NCBI GenBank assembly: GCA_963783965.1
Contig: CAWAPQ010000010.1
Location: forward strand, 1-64,000
Direction: 5' to 3'
Length of the DNA stretch: 64,000 nt
Source of the DNA: Bog-473 sp963783965
Lineage (GTDB): Bacteria > Actinomycetota > Acidimicrobiia > Acidimicrobiales > RAAP-2
This document shows positions 15,782-24,889 of the stretch, one piece after another. A program made the position numbers and the translations under genes. Each line of letters opens with the position of its first letter. The stretch's first letter is position 1. A model generated the notes under the pieces. That model was not told where the DNA came from. It was given only the letters and a program-made list of their open reading frames with translations, and did not search any database.

Positions 15782-17554
15782 CAGCTGGAAGTCCTGCGCG
15801 ATGCAGTTCGTCGGCGTGATCGCCTCGGCGACCTGCTTCCCGTTGACGTTGTCGTAGACGCTCATTGTCGACCCGTTGAGACACGCGTAGGCCGCCACGT
15901 TGGTCTGGAAGTCGGTCAGGGTCCCTGCCGCCAGCAGGCCCAGCACCCCGCTCGCGGCGACGGGGGTCAGCTCGACCGTGGCGCCGTTGTAGACGCCCGA
16001 GATGAAGGCGACCGTGGTCGTGGTGGTGGAAGGCGCCGCGGCGGGCGTCGCCGCTTGGGAGCCGGGACCGCCCCCGGACCCGGTGGTGGTGGTCGCCGCG
16101 GGCGCAGGGGCTGCGGCGGCTGGCGGCGGTGCGCCCGGTCCGGGCGCCGGGGCGGCCGCGGCCGCCGCGCTCGGGGACGTCGACTGTGGCCCCGTGCCCG
16201 GCGGAGCGCCGGGCGAGATCCCGTCGAGCGCCGCGATCATCTGCGCGCCGTCGTTCTCCATCCCGAGGGCCCAGATGCCGACGCCGCGCGCGCCGTCCTT
16301 CGTCGCCAACTGCGCCACGTCGAACAGCCCGTTCTCGCCCTCGTAGTACGACTCGTGCCACTGGCCGCCGACCTGATAGCTGGTCCACGCCGTATCGGTC
16401 ACCGGGTCCCAGTACTCGGGCCCGTTGCCCGCGGCCTGCGAGTCCGGGATGTCGGTCGCGCCGCCCGTGGCCGTCGCCGCCATCGTCCCGTTGTTCGTCG
16501 GCCAGTCGATGCCGAAGAACGGCGTGCCCAGAATGACCTTGGATGCCGGTACGGCCGCCGTGTACTGGGCGAGCGTGGTCTGGCCGCTGAACATGCCGCT
16601 CGTGAGCGGCGATGCGGCCGACGCGGTGCCGGCCAGGTTCAGCTCGTAGTCCATGACGAAGAAGGCGTCGACGGCCGGCGCCAGCGCGGGAATGTCGTAG
16701 AAGCCGCCAGGATCGCCCGCCGACGAGGCGTAGGTGTCCATGGTGATCTGCCAGTGCGGGTCGGCCACCCGCAGGGACCCCGCCACGGCGGTGATCAGGT
16801 TGGTGAGGCCGGTTTGGTCACCGCTGCCCTCGCCCTCGAAGTCGAAGTTCACGCCGTCGAGCGACTTGGTCTGCAGCAGCGGGATCAGCGCGCCGGACAG
16901 GGTGGCCGGGGCGGAGGCGGACGAGGTCAGGTCGTCGAGTGAGCTCTGGCCGAAGTCGGTCACCGTGAGCACGACGCGCTCGCCGCCGGCGTGCGCCCGG
17001 CTGATCAGGTCGGCCAGATCCTGGCTCTGGAAGCCGTTCCAGCCGGGGCCGCTCTCGTCGAGCGTGCCGTTGCCGTTCACGTCGATGGAGAAGTAAGCCA
17101 GCGTCGACAGGCCCGTGATGTCGAACATGGGCGACTGGGCCAGTGTCCAGTACGGCGCGAACGCGAAGTTCTCGCGTGCCGCCAGTGGCGGCTGGTCGGT
17201 CAGCGTGGCCGGGGCCGCCGTCGGCGGTGCGGTTGCCGGCGCCAGCGCCAGTGACGCCGTGGCGCCCAGTTGCTCGAGGGACGCGTTGCCCGGGCTGTCG
17301 GCCAGGTTGGTGTCGACCCGGGGGTGGTGGGCCCCGGAGTCGTCGGGCTTGGGACTGGCCTGGCCGCTCATGCCGACGGTGAAGCCCACGCAGATCATCA
17401 CGAGACAGAACGCTGCCCCGGAGATCGCCAGCGCCCGCCCCCGCAGAACGGGCGCGTCCGTACGGACCCGGGCGATCGCGCTCGCAGCTCTCCTCCCCAC
17501 CCCCGCCGGCACTCCCCTCCTGACGAGGTGGGCCAGCTTGTCGGCCAGCTCCAT
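15776..17554 (-). CDS. Membrane-anchored glycoside hydrolase family 18-like protein
   Basis: Protein of 592 residues. One membrane helix (ALAISGAAFCLVMICVGFTV, residues about 41-60) anchors it, then a linker leads to a GH18 barrel. Its catalytic motif reads SLDGVNFDFEGEGSG, matching DGxNxDxE with the acid/base glutamate present. YaaH-like features (FAFAPYWT, VILGTPFFGIDWP, GVGIWALGMENDG) suggest a peptidoglycan- or chitin-type N-acetylglucosaminidase rather than a classical chitinase. A Pro/Ala-rich linker (about residues 440-500) and a small C-terminal domain with VYDNVNGKQVAEAI follow. Extracytoplasmic location expected. Confidence 0.8.
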   Translation of the reverse strand: MELADKLAHLVRRGVPAGVGRRAASAIARVRTDAPVLRGRALAISGAAFCLVMICVGFTVGMSGQASPKPDDSGAHHPRVDTNLADSPGNASLEQLGATASLALAPATAPPTAAPATLTDQPPLAARENFAFAPYWTLAQSPMFDITGLSTLAYFSIDVNGNGTLDESGPGWNGFQSQDLADLISRAHAGGERVVLTVTDFGQSSLDDLTSSASAPATLSGALIPLLQTKSLDGVNFDFEGEGSGDQTGLTNLITAVAGSLRVADPHWQITMDTYASSAGDPGGFYDIPALAPAVDAFFVMDYELNLAGTASAASPLTSGMFSGQTTLAQYTAAVPASKVILGTPFFGIDWPTNNGTMAATATGGATDIPDSQAAGNGPEYWDPVTDTAWTSYQVGGQWHESYYEGENGLFDVAQLATKDGARGVGIWALGMENDGAQMIAALDGISPGAPPGTGPQSTSPSAAAAAAPAPGPGAPPPAAAAPAPAATTTTGSGGGPGSQAATPAAAPSTTTTTVAFISGVYNGATVELTPVAASGVLGLLAAGTLTDFQTNVAAYACLNGSTMSVYDNVNGKQVAEAITPTNCIAQDFQLP

Positions 17555-17678
17555 CCCTGGGGGAACGGGTCGGAACCTCGGAAACTCACGGTCCCGGGTG
17601 CAACGCGGGTGCGGTCGTGCTTGCCGTCCCCCACACCGTTGTGCCTGGCGGGGCCCCGGGCGACAAGACTCAGGCGCA

Positions 17679-18482
17679 ATGGAGATCCATGGCCGGGTAC
17701 GCCGCTACTACGAGAGCACGGACGAAGACGCCCGCCTGTGGGAGAGCGCGCGTGGTGTCCTGACGCGGCTCCGGACGTGGGACATCCTGCGTCGCTTCCT
17801 GCCGGCCTCGGGCCGCATCGCCGACGTGGGTGGCGGGCCCGGGACCCACGCGGCGCATCTGGCCGACGCCGGCTACGACGTCGTGCTCGTCGATCCGCTG
17901 GAACACCACGTCGATGCGGCCCGGCAACGCGCCGAACGAGGACGGGCCTTCGAGGTGCAGCTGGGCGACGCCAGGGAGCTGTCGCTCGCCGACGACAGCT
18001 GTGAGGCGGCGCTTCTCATGGGGCCGCTCTACCACCTCCCGCTCGCCCAGGACCGCCGGCGCGCCCTGGCGGAGGCCCGCCGTGTGCTGCGCCCCGGCGG
18101 TGTGCTCGTCGCCGAGGTCGTCTGCCGGCATGCGTGGCTGCTCGATGCCACGCAGCGCGACCTGCTCGACGAGCCGGGGATGTTCGAGACCTTCGCCCTC
18201 AACATTGAGACCGGCCTGAGCCAGTTCGACGAGTTGGTGCGCGACGGGGCCTTCTGGGGCTACTTCCACCGCGCCGACGAGATCGGCGCGGAGCTCGAAG
18301 AATCCGGCTTCCGGATGACGGCGCTGGTGGCGGTCGAGGGGTTCGGGATGCTGCTGAGCGACCTGGACCGCCGGCTGCAGGACCCCGCCAACCTGTTGCG
18401 CGCGCTCGCCCTCTGCGAAGCCGAGCCCACCATGGTGGGCTGCTCGGCCCACGTCATCGGCGTGGCCGTCCGCGCCGACTGA
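17679..18482 (+). CDS. SAM-dependent methyltransferase
   Basis: Class I methyltransferase of 267 residues. The SAM-binding glycine motif is IADVGGGPGTHAAHLADAG, with VDPLEHHVDAA for the acidic loop after strand 2, GDARELSLADDSCEAALLMG for motif III and VLRPGGVLVAEVV for the post-catalytic strand. The substrate is unknown. The ATG at 17679 gives a natural N-terminus; codons further upstream run into the divergent GH18 gene's leader. It converges with pntB, 18 bases away. Confidence 0.88.
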   Translation: MEIHGRVRRYYESTDEDARLWESARGVLTRLRTWDILRRFLPASGRIADVGGGPGTHAAHLADAGYDVVLVDPLEHHVDAARQRAERGRAFEVQLGDARELSLADDSCEAALLMGPLYHLPLAQDRRRALAEARRVLRPGGVLVAEVVCRHAWLLDATQRDLLDEPGMFETFALNIETGLSQFDELVRDGAFWGYFHRADEIGAELEESGFRMTALVAVEGFGMLLSDLDRRLQDPANLLRALALCEAEPTMVGCSAHVIGVAVRAD

Positions 18483-18500
18483 GAGCGGGATGCCGAGGGC

Positions 18501-19919
18501 TCAGGCCTCGCCGACCGCCGCCACCAGTTTCTGCAGGGTGTCCTTGGCGTCCCCGAAGAGCATGGTCGTCTTGGGGTCGTAGAGCAGGTCGTTGTCGATG
18601 CCGGCGAAGCCGGGCCGCATGGAGCGCTTGAGGAAGATGATGTTCTCGGCTTCGTCCGCGTGGATGATCGGCATGCCGTAAATGGGGCTGCCCGGGGTGG
18701 ACTTGGCCGCCGGGTTGACCGTGTCGTTGGCGCCCACGACGAGCGCCACGTCGGCCGTGGCCATCTCGGGGTTGGCCTCGTCCATCTCCTTGAGCTCGTC
18801 GTAGGGCACGTTGGCCTCGGCCAGGAGCACGTTCATGTGCCCGGGCATGCGGCCGGCGACGGGGTGGATGGCGAAGAACGTGTCGACCCCGCGCTCTTTG
18901 AGCGCGTCGGCCAGCTCGCGCACCGTGTGCTGCGCCTGGGCGACGGCCAGGCCGTAGCCCGGGATGATGACGACCTTGCGCGCGTAGGCGAGCAGCACGC
19001 CCACGTCCTCGGGCGTGCCCGTCCGCACCGGGCGGGCCGCGTCACCCGCCTCGCCGCCCGTGGCGGTGATCACCGAGCCGAACGCGCTGAACAAGATGTT
19101 GGGCAGGGACCGGCCCATGGCGCTGCTCATCAAGCGGGTGAGGATGATGCCCGAGGCCCCGACCAGGGTGCCCGCCACGATCAGCAGCGCGTTGTCGAGG
19201 ACGAAGCCCGATGCCGCCACGGCCAGGCCGGTGAAGGAGTTCAGCAGCGAAATCAGCACCGGGACGTCGGCGCCGCCGATGGGGAGGACGAAGATCACAC
19301 CGAGCACCAGGGAGAGCACGAGGATGACCCAGACGAACGCGATGTTCCCCGTGACCAGCGCCAGGATGATCATGACGCCGATGGCGAGTCCCACCAGTGC
19401 GTTGATCACCTGCTGGCCCGGGTAGGTGATCGGTCGCCCGGTGATCAGCTCCTGCAGCTTGATGAACGCGATCGCGCTCCCCGAGAAGGACACCGAGCCG
19501 ATCAGGACCCCGAGCAGGACCTCGGCCGTGACGTAGACGGCGGGTTGGAGGCCGAACGAATGCAGGCGGAGCAGCTCCATGATGGAGATCAGGGCCGCCG
19601 CACCACCACCGACGCCGTTGAAGATGGCCACCAGTTGGGGCATCGCGGTCATCTTCACGAAGCGGGCCACCGGCACGGCGATGGCGGCGCCGAGCACCAT
19701 GGCGATGATGGCGAGCACGAGGTTCTTGCCCGAGTGCCGCAGCGTGGGCAGCGTGAAGGTCATGGCGATGGCGAGCGTGGCGGCCGCCGCGCCGACCAGG
19801 TTGCCCAGGCGCGCGTGGCGCGGCGAACTCAGGCCCTTGAGGGCCACGATGAAGCCGGCGATGGCGATCAGGTACGCCAGGTCGCGCGCGGTCGTCAGGG
19901 TGAACGAGACGGCCAGCAT
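18501..19919 (-). CDS. pntB: NAD(P) transhydrogenase subunit beta
   Basis: Subunit beta of proton-translocating transhydrogenase, 472 residues. It transfers hydride from NADH to NADP+ using the proton gradient. The N-terminal half has about nine membrane helices including AIFNGVGGGAAALISI and SVSFSGSAIAFIKL. The C-terminal domain III binds NADP(H) with IIPGYGLAVAQAQH, FAIHPVAGRMPGHMNVLLAEA, VALVVGANDTVNPAA and the KRSMRPGFAGIDN end. The ATG overlaps the upstream stop (ATGA). Confidence 0.97.
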   Translation of the reverse strand: MLAVSFTLTTARDLAYLIAIAGFIVALKGLSSPRHARLGNLVGAAAATLAIAMTFTLPTLRHSGKNLVLAIIAMVLGAAIAVPVARFVKMTAMPQLVAIFNGVGGGAAALISIMELLRLHSFGLQPAVYVTAEVLLGVLIGSVSFSGSAIAFIKLQELITGRPITYPGQQVINALVGLAIGVMIILALVTGNIAFVWVILVLSLVLGVIFVLPIGGADVPVLISLLNSFTGLAVAASGFVLDNALLIVAGTLVGASGIILTRLMSSAMGRSLPNILFSAFGSVITATGGEAGDAARPVRTGTPEDVGVLLAYARKVVIIPGYGLAVAQAQHTVRELADALKERGVDTFFAIHPVAGRMPGHMNVLLAEANVPYDELKEMDEANPEMATADVALVVGANDTVNPAAKSTPGSPIYGMPIIHADEAENIIFLKRSMRPGFAGIDNDLLYDPKTTMLFGDAKDTLQKLVAAVGEA

Positions 19920-20344
19920 CAGGCGGCGCCCCCGGTCGTGCCCGCGTCGGGCCCGGCGTCGTGGGCTGGCGCATCTTGGGCCTGGGCCGCCTGCGCCTGG
20001 CCTTCTCGCGGTGACCGCCCGCCCGGCTTGGACTTGAACATCTCGAGCATGCGGTCGGTGACGACGAAGCCACCCACCACGTTGAGGGTGGCCAGGAACA
20101 CGGCGAGGAAGCCGAGCACCAACTGGGGCGTGCCGTGCGCCTCGCCCATGACGGTCAGCGCGCCCACCAGCACGATGCCGTGAATGGCGTTGGAGCCCGA
20201 CATCAAGGGCGTGTGCAGGATGCTCGGGACCTTGGACACCACCTCGATCCCGACGAAGGCCGCCAGGACGAAGATCGTCAGATAGGCCACGATCCCCGTC
20301 GTCGACCCCCCGGTCGGTGTCGACTGCGCCAGCAAAGCGATCAC
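19919..20344 (-). CDS. pntAB: NAD(P) transhydrogenase subunit alpha, membrane part
   Basis: A 141-residue membrane subunit with about three helices (IVAYLTIFVLAAFVGIEV, SNAIHGIVLVGALTVMG and LVLGFLAVFLATLNVVGG), equivalent to the C-terminal part of E. coli PntA. VSKVPSILHTPLMSGSNAIHG is the family signature region. The ending, rich in Ala/Gln/Pro, is not conserved. Start is GTG at 20344, with AAGGAG upstream and a four-base overlap with the preceding gene. The split alpha subunit is the standard arrangement in actinobacteria and alphaproteobacteria. Confidence 0.95.
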   Translation of the reverse strand: MIALLAQSTPTGGSTTGIVAYLTIFVLAAFVGIEVVSKVPSILHTPLMSGSNAIHGIVLVGALTVMGEAHGTPQLVLGFLAVFLATLNVVGGFVVTDRMLEMFKSKPGGRSPREGQAQAAQAQDAPAHDAGPDAGTTGGAA

Positions 20345-21507
20345 GACGGTGCTCCTTGCGATTGTGTCCCGCCGCCCCCGCCCGTGCCGCCCAGCAGCTC
20401 GACCGCGGCGGGCGCCACCGCGACGCCGTCGCGCAGCACGCACATGCCGGCCACGATCTCGTCGTCCCAGTCCGGCGCCAGCGTGCCCTCGGGCCCCATG
20501 AGCCCGAGCACGTTGGCCACGTTGCGTGCATAGAGGAAGCTGGCGTGCGTCGGCATGCCAGACGGTGGGTTGGCCATCCCCACCACGTGCACGCCGTTGT
20601 GGTCGACGATCTCGCCCGCCACCGTCAGCTCGCAGTTGCCGCCCTGGTCCGCCGCCATGTCGACGACGACGGCGCCCTCGGCCATGCCCTCGACCATGGA
20701 CGTGGTCACCAGCACGGGGGCCTTGCGTCCGGGCACCGCGGCGGTGGTGATGACGACGTCGGAGCGCCCGACCTCCTCGGCCAGCGCGGCGCGCTGACGG
20801 TCGAGCTCTTCGGCGGTCAGCTCACGGGCGTAGCCGCCGGCGCCCTCGGCCGAGACGCCGGTGTCGACGAAGACCGCCCCCAGGCTCTCGGCCTCCTCCT
20901 TGGCCGCGGCGCGCACGTCGAAGGCTTTGACGACCGCGCCGAGACGGCGCGCCGTGGCGATCGACTGCAGGCCGGCCACGCCGACCCCCATCACGAGCAC
21001 CTTGGCCGGCGGCACCGTGCCGGCCGCCGTCATGAACATCGGGAAGAACTTGGCCAGGTGCTCGGCCGCGCTCAGCCCCGCTCTGTAGCCCGACACCGTC
21101 GCCTGGGAGCTCAGGGCGTCCATGCCCTGGGCGCGGCTGATGCGGGGCACGAGGTCGAAGCTGAAGACGGTCGCCTTCTTGGCGGCCAGCGCATGCACGG
21201 CGTCGGCGGCCTGGGCCACGCCGAAGAAGCTCAGCAGCGCCGTGCCCTCGGGCAGGCCGACCACGTCGTCGGCGCTCGAGGGGTTGACCCGCACCACCAG
21301 CCCGGCGCCCGCCACCGTCGCCGCCGCGTCGGGGGCGACCGTGGCACCGGCCTCGGCATAGGCCTTGTCGCTGAACGCGGCCTCGCGTCCGGCGCCGGAC
21401 TGCACGCAGACCTCCCAGCCTGCGCTGACCAGCTTCTTGGCCACGTCGGGGACGAGGGCCACGCGGCGCTCTCCCGGACGGGTCTCGGTGGGGACCGCCA
21501 ATTTCAC
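20341..21507 (-). CDS. pntAA: NAD(P) transhydrogenase subunit alpha, NAD-binding part
   Basis: Domain I of the transhydrogenase, 388 residues, homologous to alanine dehydrogenase: KLAVPTETRPGERRVALVP at the start, the QDVDxE-type NAD region KVLVMGVGVAGLQSIATARR, and SGMPTHASFLYARNVANVLG near the C-terminus. It binds NAD(H) in the cytosol and docks with PntB domain III. The start is GTG 21507. A short hairpin, GCTGCT then AGCAGC with a 6-base loop, lies directly upstream at 21509-21526. First gene of the three-gene operon. Confidence 0.95.
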   Translation of the reverse strand: MKLAVPTETRPGERRVALVPDVAKKLVSAGWEVCVQSGAGREAAFSDKAYAEAGATVAPDAAATVAGAGLVVRVNPSSADDVVGLPEGTALLSFFGVAQAADAVHALAAKKATVFSFDLVPRISRAQGMDALSSQATVSGYRAGLSAAEHLAKFFPMFMTAAGTVPPAKVLVMGVGVAGLQSIATARRLGAVVKAFDVRAAAKEEAESLGAVFVDTGVSAEGAGGYARELTAEELDRQRAALAEEVGRSDVVITTAAVPGRKAPVLVTTSMVEGMAEGAVVVDMAADQGGNCELTVAGEIVDHNGVHVVGMANPPSGMPTHASFLYARNVANVLGLMGPEGTLAPDWDDEIVAGMCVLRDGVAVAPAAVELLGGTGGGGGTQSQGAPS

Positions 21508-21569
21508 GGCTGCTCTGTTTAGCAGCTGACCCCCCGTATGCCCCTAATCGGCCAATTCCAAGAGGACAC

Positions 21570-22331
21570 TCAATCGGGTCCGGCCACGGCCTCCAGGAAC
21601 GGCGGGGGCTCCCCGCCCCCGTGCACCACCAGGTTGGCCCCGGTGACGAAGGCGGCGGCATCGCTCGAGAGGTAGAGGCAGGCCTGGGCCACGTCGGCGG
21701 GGGTGCCCATGCGGCCGATGGGCACGGTGGCGGCCGCCCGCGCCATGTCTTCGGGCCCACCGTAGAAGTCGTCGCCGGCACCCGTGTCGAGCAGCCCGGC
21801 GGTGACGGTGTTGACCCGCACCAGCGGTGCCCACTCGACGGCCAGGGTCGCCGTCAGGTTGATGAGGCCCGCCTTGGCCGCGCCGTAGGCGGAGGCCCCG
21901 GGCGACGGGCGCATCCCAGACACGCTGGACACGTTGACAATGGCGCCCCCGTCCTCCTGCACGGCCATCACCTTGTGGGCCGACTGGGCGCACCACAACG
22001 GCGCCAGCAGGTTCAAATTGACGATGGCCTCCACGAAGCGTGGCGATGCATCGGCCGCCAGCACGTGGGGTGAGCCCCCGGCGTTGTTGATCAGGATGTC
22101 GAGCCGCCCGAAGTGCTCGACCGCCTTGGCGATGACCCGTTCGGCCTCGGGCGGCTTGCGGACGTCGGCCGTGACGAAGACGGCCCCCTCGACGGCGGCC
22201 TCGTGGCGCCCGCAGGTCACGACGTGGGCCCCGGCCGCGGCGAACGCCGCCACAATCCCCCTCCCGACCCCACGGGACCCTCCCGTCACCACGACGACAC
22301 GCTCGCTGAAGTCGTAATCGGGCTGGGTCAC
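21570..22331 (-). CDS. Short-chain dehydrogenase/reductase next to the steroid C/D-ring genes
   Basis: Classical SDR of 253 residues: VVVTGGSRGVGRGIV (TGxxxGxG), DILINNAGG, NVSSVSG with catalytic Ser, SAYGAAKAG with YxxxK, and VRVNTVTAGLLDT. It lies divergent from echA20, just as an SDR (Rv3549c) stands divergent from echA20 (Rv3550) in M. tuberculosis, suggesting a role in steroid ring degradation; the exact step is not assigned. The start is GTG 22331, since TAGGGT lies 6 bases upstream (leaderless pattern); a TTG two codons upstream is the alternative. Confidence 0.85.
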   Translation of the reverse strand: MTQPDYDFSERVVVVTGGSRGVGRGIVAAFAAAGAHVVTCGRHEAAVEGAVFVTADVRKPPEAERVIAKAVEHFGRLDILINNAGGSPHVLAADASPRFVEAIVNLNLLAPLWCAQSAHKVMAVQEDGGAIVNVSSVSGMRPSPGASAYGAAKAGLINLTATLAVEWAPLVRVNTVTAGLLDTGAGDDFYGGPEDMARAAATVPIGRMGTPADVAQACLYLSSDAAAFVTGANLVVHGGGEPPPFLEAVAGPD

Positions 22332-22337
22332 GGGCAA

Positions 22338-22343
22338 ACCCTA
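22338..22343 (-). promoter_or_regulatory. -10-like element TAGGGT for the divergent SDR
   Basis: TAGGGT on the minus strand, 6 bases before the GTG at 22331, indicating leaderless initiation. Confidence 0.5.
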
Positions 22344-22428
22344 CGGCACCGTCCCCGGGGCGGCCCGGCCCCGCCACGGTCCGCGCTGGCCGGGCCACGG
22401 CACGCTGGCCTAAGTTCCCTGAGGCTTT

Positions 22429-22443
22429 CTGACGCGGCGTCAG
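22429..22443. promoter_or_regulatory. Perfect palindrome CTGACGC-G-GCGTCAG, putative operator
   Basis: A 15-base perfect palindrome located between the divergent SDR and echA20, 28 bases upstream of the echA20 ATG. The same CTGACG-N3-CGTCAG core recurs upstream of the amidohydrolase (38046), the aldehyde dehydrogenase (48632, one mismatch) and fadA6 (29528, degenerate). A TetR-type repressor of the steroid regulon is the likeliest reader. A TAAGTT at 22411-22416 is a possible -10. Confidence 0.6.
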
Positions 22444-22471
22444 GGCCGGAACCGAGGAGAACCCGGCGTCC

Positions 22472-23230
22472 ATGCCCATTGATGTGATCCAGGAGCACGA
22501 CGGGATCGCCGAGGTGGTCATCGACCACCCGCCGGTCAACGCGCTCGATGTGGCGGGCTGGTTCGAGCTGGCCGACGCGCTCATCGCCGCGGGCCGGGTG
22601 CCCTCCAACCGCGTCGCCGTGCTGCGGGCGACCGGGCGCGGCTTCTGCGCCGGTGTCGACATCAAGGAGATCAACGCCAAGGGCGACGAGGCGCTGGTCG
22701 GGGTGAACCGGGGCTGCGCGGCCGCCTTCGCCGCCGTCTACGACTGCGAGGTCCCCGTGATCGCCGCCGTGCAGGGCTTCTGCCTCGGTGGTGGCATCGG
22801 GCTGGCCGGCAACGCCGACATGGTGATCGCCTCCGAGGACGCCACCTTCGGGCTGCCCGAGGTCGACCGCGGCGCGCTCGGGGCCGCCACCCACCTGGCC
22901 CGGCTGGTCCCCCAGCACGCCATGCGCAAGATGGTCTACACCGCGCAACCGATCACCGCCGCCGAGCTCGCCGCCTACGGTTCGGTGGCCGCGGTGGTAC
23001 CGCCGGACCGCCTGCGGGCGGCCGCGCTCGAATTGGCCGCCGAGATCGCCACCAAGAGCCCCACCATCATCCGCCGGGCCAAGGAGTCGCTCAACGGCAT
23101 CGACCCCGTCGACGTGAAGCGCAGCTACCGCTTCGAACAAGGGTTCACCTACGAGCTGCACGTGCGGGGCGTCGCCGACGAGCAGCGCGCCGCCTTCGTC
23201 GAGAAGCGCGACGCCGACACCTCCCAATGA
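22472..23230 (+). CDS. echA20: EchA20-like enoyl-CoA hydratase/hydrolase, steroid ring C opening
   Basis: Crotonase-fold enzyme of 252 residues. In M. tuberculosis EchA20 hydrolytically opens the methylhydroindenone-carboxyl-CoA intermediate of HIP catabolism. Visible are the oxyanion-hole segments FCAGVDIKEIN and QGFCLGGGIGLAGNADM, and the later GLPEVDRGALGAATHLAR. VIDHPPVNALD is a typical crotonase start. It is first in echA20-ipdA-ipdB-ipdC, the same order as in M. tuberculosis, and overlaps ipdA by four bases (ATGA). GAGGAG lies 12 bases upstream of the ATG, a longish spacing. Assignment rests on sequence plus context. Confidence 0.85.
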   Translation: MPIDVIQEHDGIAEVVIDHPPVNALDVAGWFELADALIAAGRVPSNRVAVLRATGRGFCAGVDIKEINAKGDEALVGVNRGCAAAFAAVYDCEVPVIAAVQGFCLGGGIGLAGNADMVIASEDATFGLPEVDRGALGAATHLARLVPQHAMRKMVYTAQPITAAELAAYGSVAAVVPPDRLRAAALELAAEIATKSPTIIRRAKESLNGIDPVDVKRSYRFEQGFTYELHVRGVADEQRAAFVEKRDADTSQ

Positions 23231-24111
23231 GCGACAAGCGCACCACCATCGACGACATCGTCGGGGAGCTCCGCTCCGGCATGACGATCGGCATCGGCGG
23301 CTGGGGCTCGCGCCGCAAGCCGATGGCCGCCGTGCGCGCCATCTGCCGCTCGGACCTGACCGACCTGACCGTCGTGGCCTACGGGGGCCCAGATGTCGGG
23401 CTGCTCTGCGCCACCGGCAAGGTGCGCAAGGTCGTCTGCGGCTTCGTCACGCTCGACTCCATCGCGCTCGATCCGCACTGGCGCGCCGCGCGCCAGCACG
23501 GCCGGGTCGAGGTCATGGAGGTGGACGAGGGGATGTTCTTCCTCGGCCTGCAGGCGGCGTCGTGGCGGGTCCCCTTCCTGCCCACCCGGGCCGGGCTCGG
23601 CTCCGACGTCCTCACCTTCAACCCCGACCTGCAACTGGTGCGCTCGCCCTACGGCGCCGGCCACCCGTACCTCACCGACGCGGCCGACGCCGACGTCGAG
23701 CTGGTCGCCATGCCGGCCCTGCACCTCGATGCCGCCATCGTCCACACCAACCGCGCCGACACCGCCGGCAACGGCCAGGTGCTCAGCCCCGACGTCTTCT
23801 TCGACCCGCTCTTCCTCGGGGCGGCCGAGCGCCGCTTCATGACCACCGAGGCCATCGTCGAGAACGGCACCTTGGCCGACGAGGGCCGTCCCATCGCGAG
23901 CGTGCCCATCCACCGCATGCTCGTCGACGGCGTGGCCGAGTCCCCCGGTGGCGCCCACTTCACCGCCAACCCCCCCGACTACGGGCGCGACGAGCAGTTC
24001 CAGAAGGAGTACGCGTCGTCGGCCACCGACCCCGCCGAGTGGGAAGCATTCTCCTCGCGCTACGTCTTCGTCGGCGACGACGAGTACCGGGCTCACGTGG
24101 CGGAGCGATGA
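23227..24111 (+). CDS. ipdA: IpdA, alpha subunit of COCHEA-CoA hydrolase
   Basis: A 294-residue protein of the class I CoA-transferase fold. With IpdB it opens the last steroid ring by hydrolysing COCHEA-CoA. Recognisable parts are the N-terminal LRSGMTIGIGGWGSRRKPM, VVAYGGPDVGLLCATGKV, a segment EVDEGMFFLGLQAASWRVPF that holds the Glu expected to be catalytic, and DVFFDPLFLGAAERR. The protein lacks the classical CoA-transferase SENG motif, fitting hydrolase rather than transferase chemistry. It overlaps echA20 and is followed by ipdB after one base. Confidence 0.9.
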   Translation: MSDKRTTIDDIVGELRSGMTIGIGGWGSRRKPMAAVRAICRSDLTDLTVVAYGGPDVGLLCATGKVRKVVCGFVTLDSIALDPHWRAARQHGRVEVMEVDEGMFFLGLQAASWRVPFLPTRAGLGSDVLTFNPDLQLVRSPYGAGHPYLTDAADADVELVAMPALHLDAAIVHTNRADTAGNGQVLSPDVFFDPLFLGAAERRFMTTEAIVENGTLADEGRPIASVPIHRMLVDGVAESPGGAHFTANPPDYGRDEQFQKEYASSATDPAEWEAFSSRYVFVGDDEYRAHVAER

Positions 24112-24112
24112 G

Positions 24113-24889
24113 ATGGGCACAGTGAGCGACCACGGCGTCACCCGGGCCGAATCCTGCGTCATCGCCTGCGCCGAGGTCTGGCGCGGGGCGGGCGAGGTCA
24201 TGGTCAGCCCCTTCGGCACGATTCCCGCCCTCGGGGCCCGGCTGGCCAAGCGCACCTTCTCGCCCGACATCGTCCTCACCGACGGCGAGGCGGCGCTCAT
24301 GCTCGGGGCACCGCCCATCGCCACCCGCCCGGACGACCTGGTGCGTGAGGCGGCCATGCCGTACCGCAGCGTCTTCGACGTCGTGTGGTCCGGCCGGCGC
24401 AACATGATGATGATGGCGAGCCAGATCGACCGCACCGGGAACCAGAACATCTCGGCCATCGGGCCGCACGCCAAGCCGAAGGTGCAACTCGTGGGCGTGC
24501 GGGGCGCCCCGGGCAACTCGGTCAACCATCCCACCAGCTACTGGGTGCCCGACCACACCGTGCGCACGTTCGTGGAACAGGTCGACGTGGTCAGCGGCGT
24601 GGGCTACGCCCGTGCCGCCGCCGCCGGCCCGGGTGCCACCCGCTTCCACGCCATCCCCCGAGTCGTCTCCAACCTCGGCGTGTTCGACTTCGAGACCCGC
24701 GACCGCACCATGCGGCTGCGCTCGCACCACCCCGGCGTCACCGTCGACGAGATCGTGGCCGCCACCGGGTTCGAGCTCACCATCCCGCGCGAGGTGGGCG
24801 AGACCCGCCTCCCCACGCCCGAGGAGCTCGACCTGATCCGCAACGAGCTCGATCCGGGCTCGTCACGCGACCGCGAGGTGAAGAGCTGA
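24113..24889 (+). CDS. ipdB: IpdB, beta subunit of COCHEA-CoA hydrolase
   Basis: Partner of IpdA, 258 residues, CoA-transferase fold. Typical segments are VMVSPFGTIPALGARLAKRT, DIVLTDGEAALM, VFDVVWSGRRNMMMMASQID, RTGNQNISAIGPH and GAPGNSVNHPTSYWVP. It acts in the cytosol on the CoA ester of the ring-opened steroid residue. The ATG at 24113 starts one base after the ipdA stop; codons further upstream belong to ipdA in another frame. Order and spacing mirror the mycobacterial operon. Confidence 0.9.
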   Translation: MGTVSDHGVTRAESCVIACAEVWRGAGEVMVSPFGTIPALGARLAKRTFSPDIVLTDGEAALMLGAPPIATRPDDLVREAAMPYRSVFDVVWSGRRNMMMMASQIDRTGNQNISAIGPHAKPKVQLVGVRGAPGNSVNHPTSYWVPDHTVRTFVEQVDVVSGVGYARAAAAGPGATRFHAIPRVVSNLGVFDFETRDRTMRLRSHHPGVTVDEIVAATGFELTIPREVGETRLPTPEELDLIRNELDPGSSRDREVKS

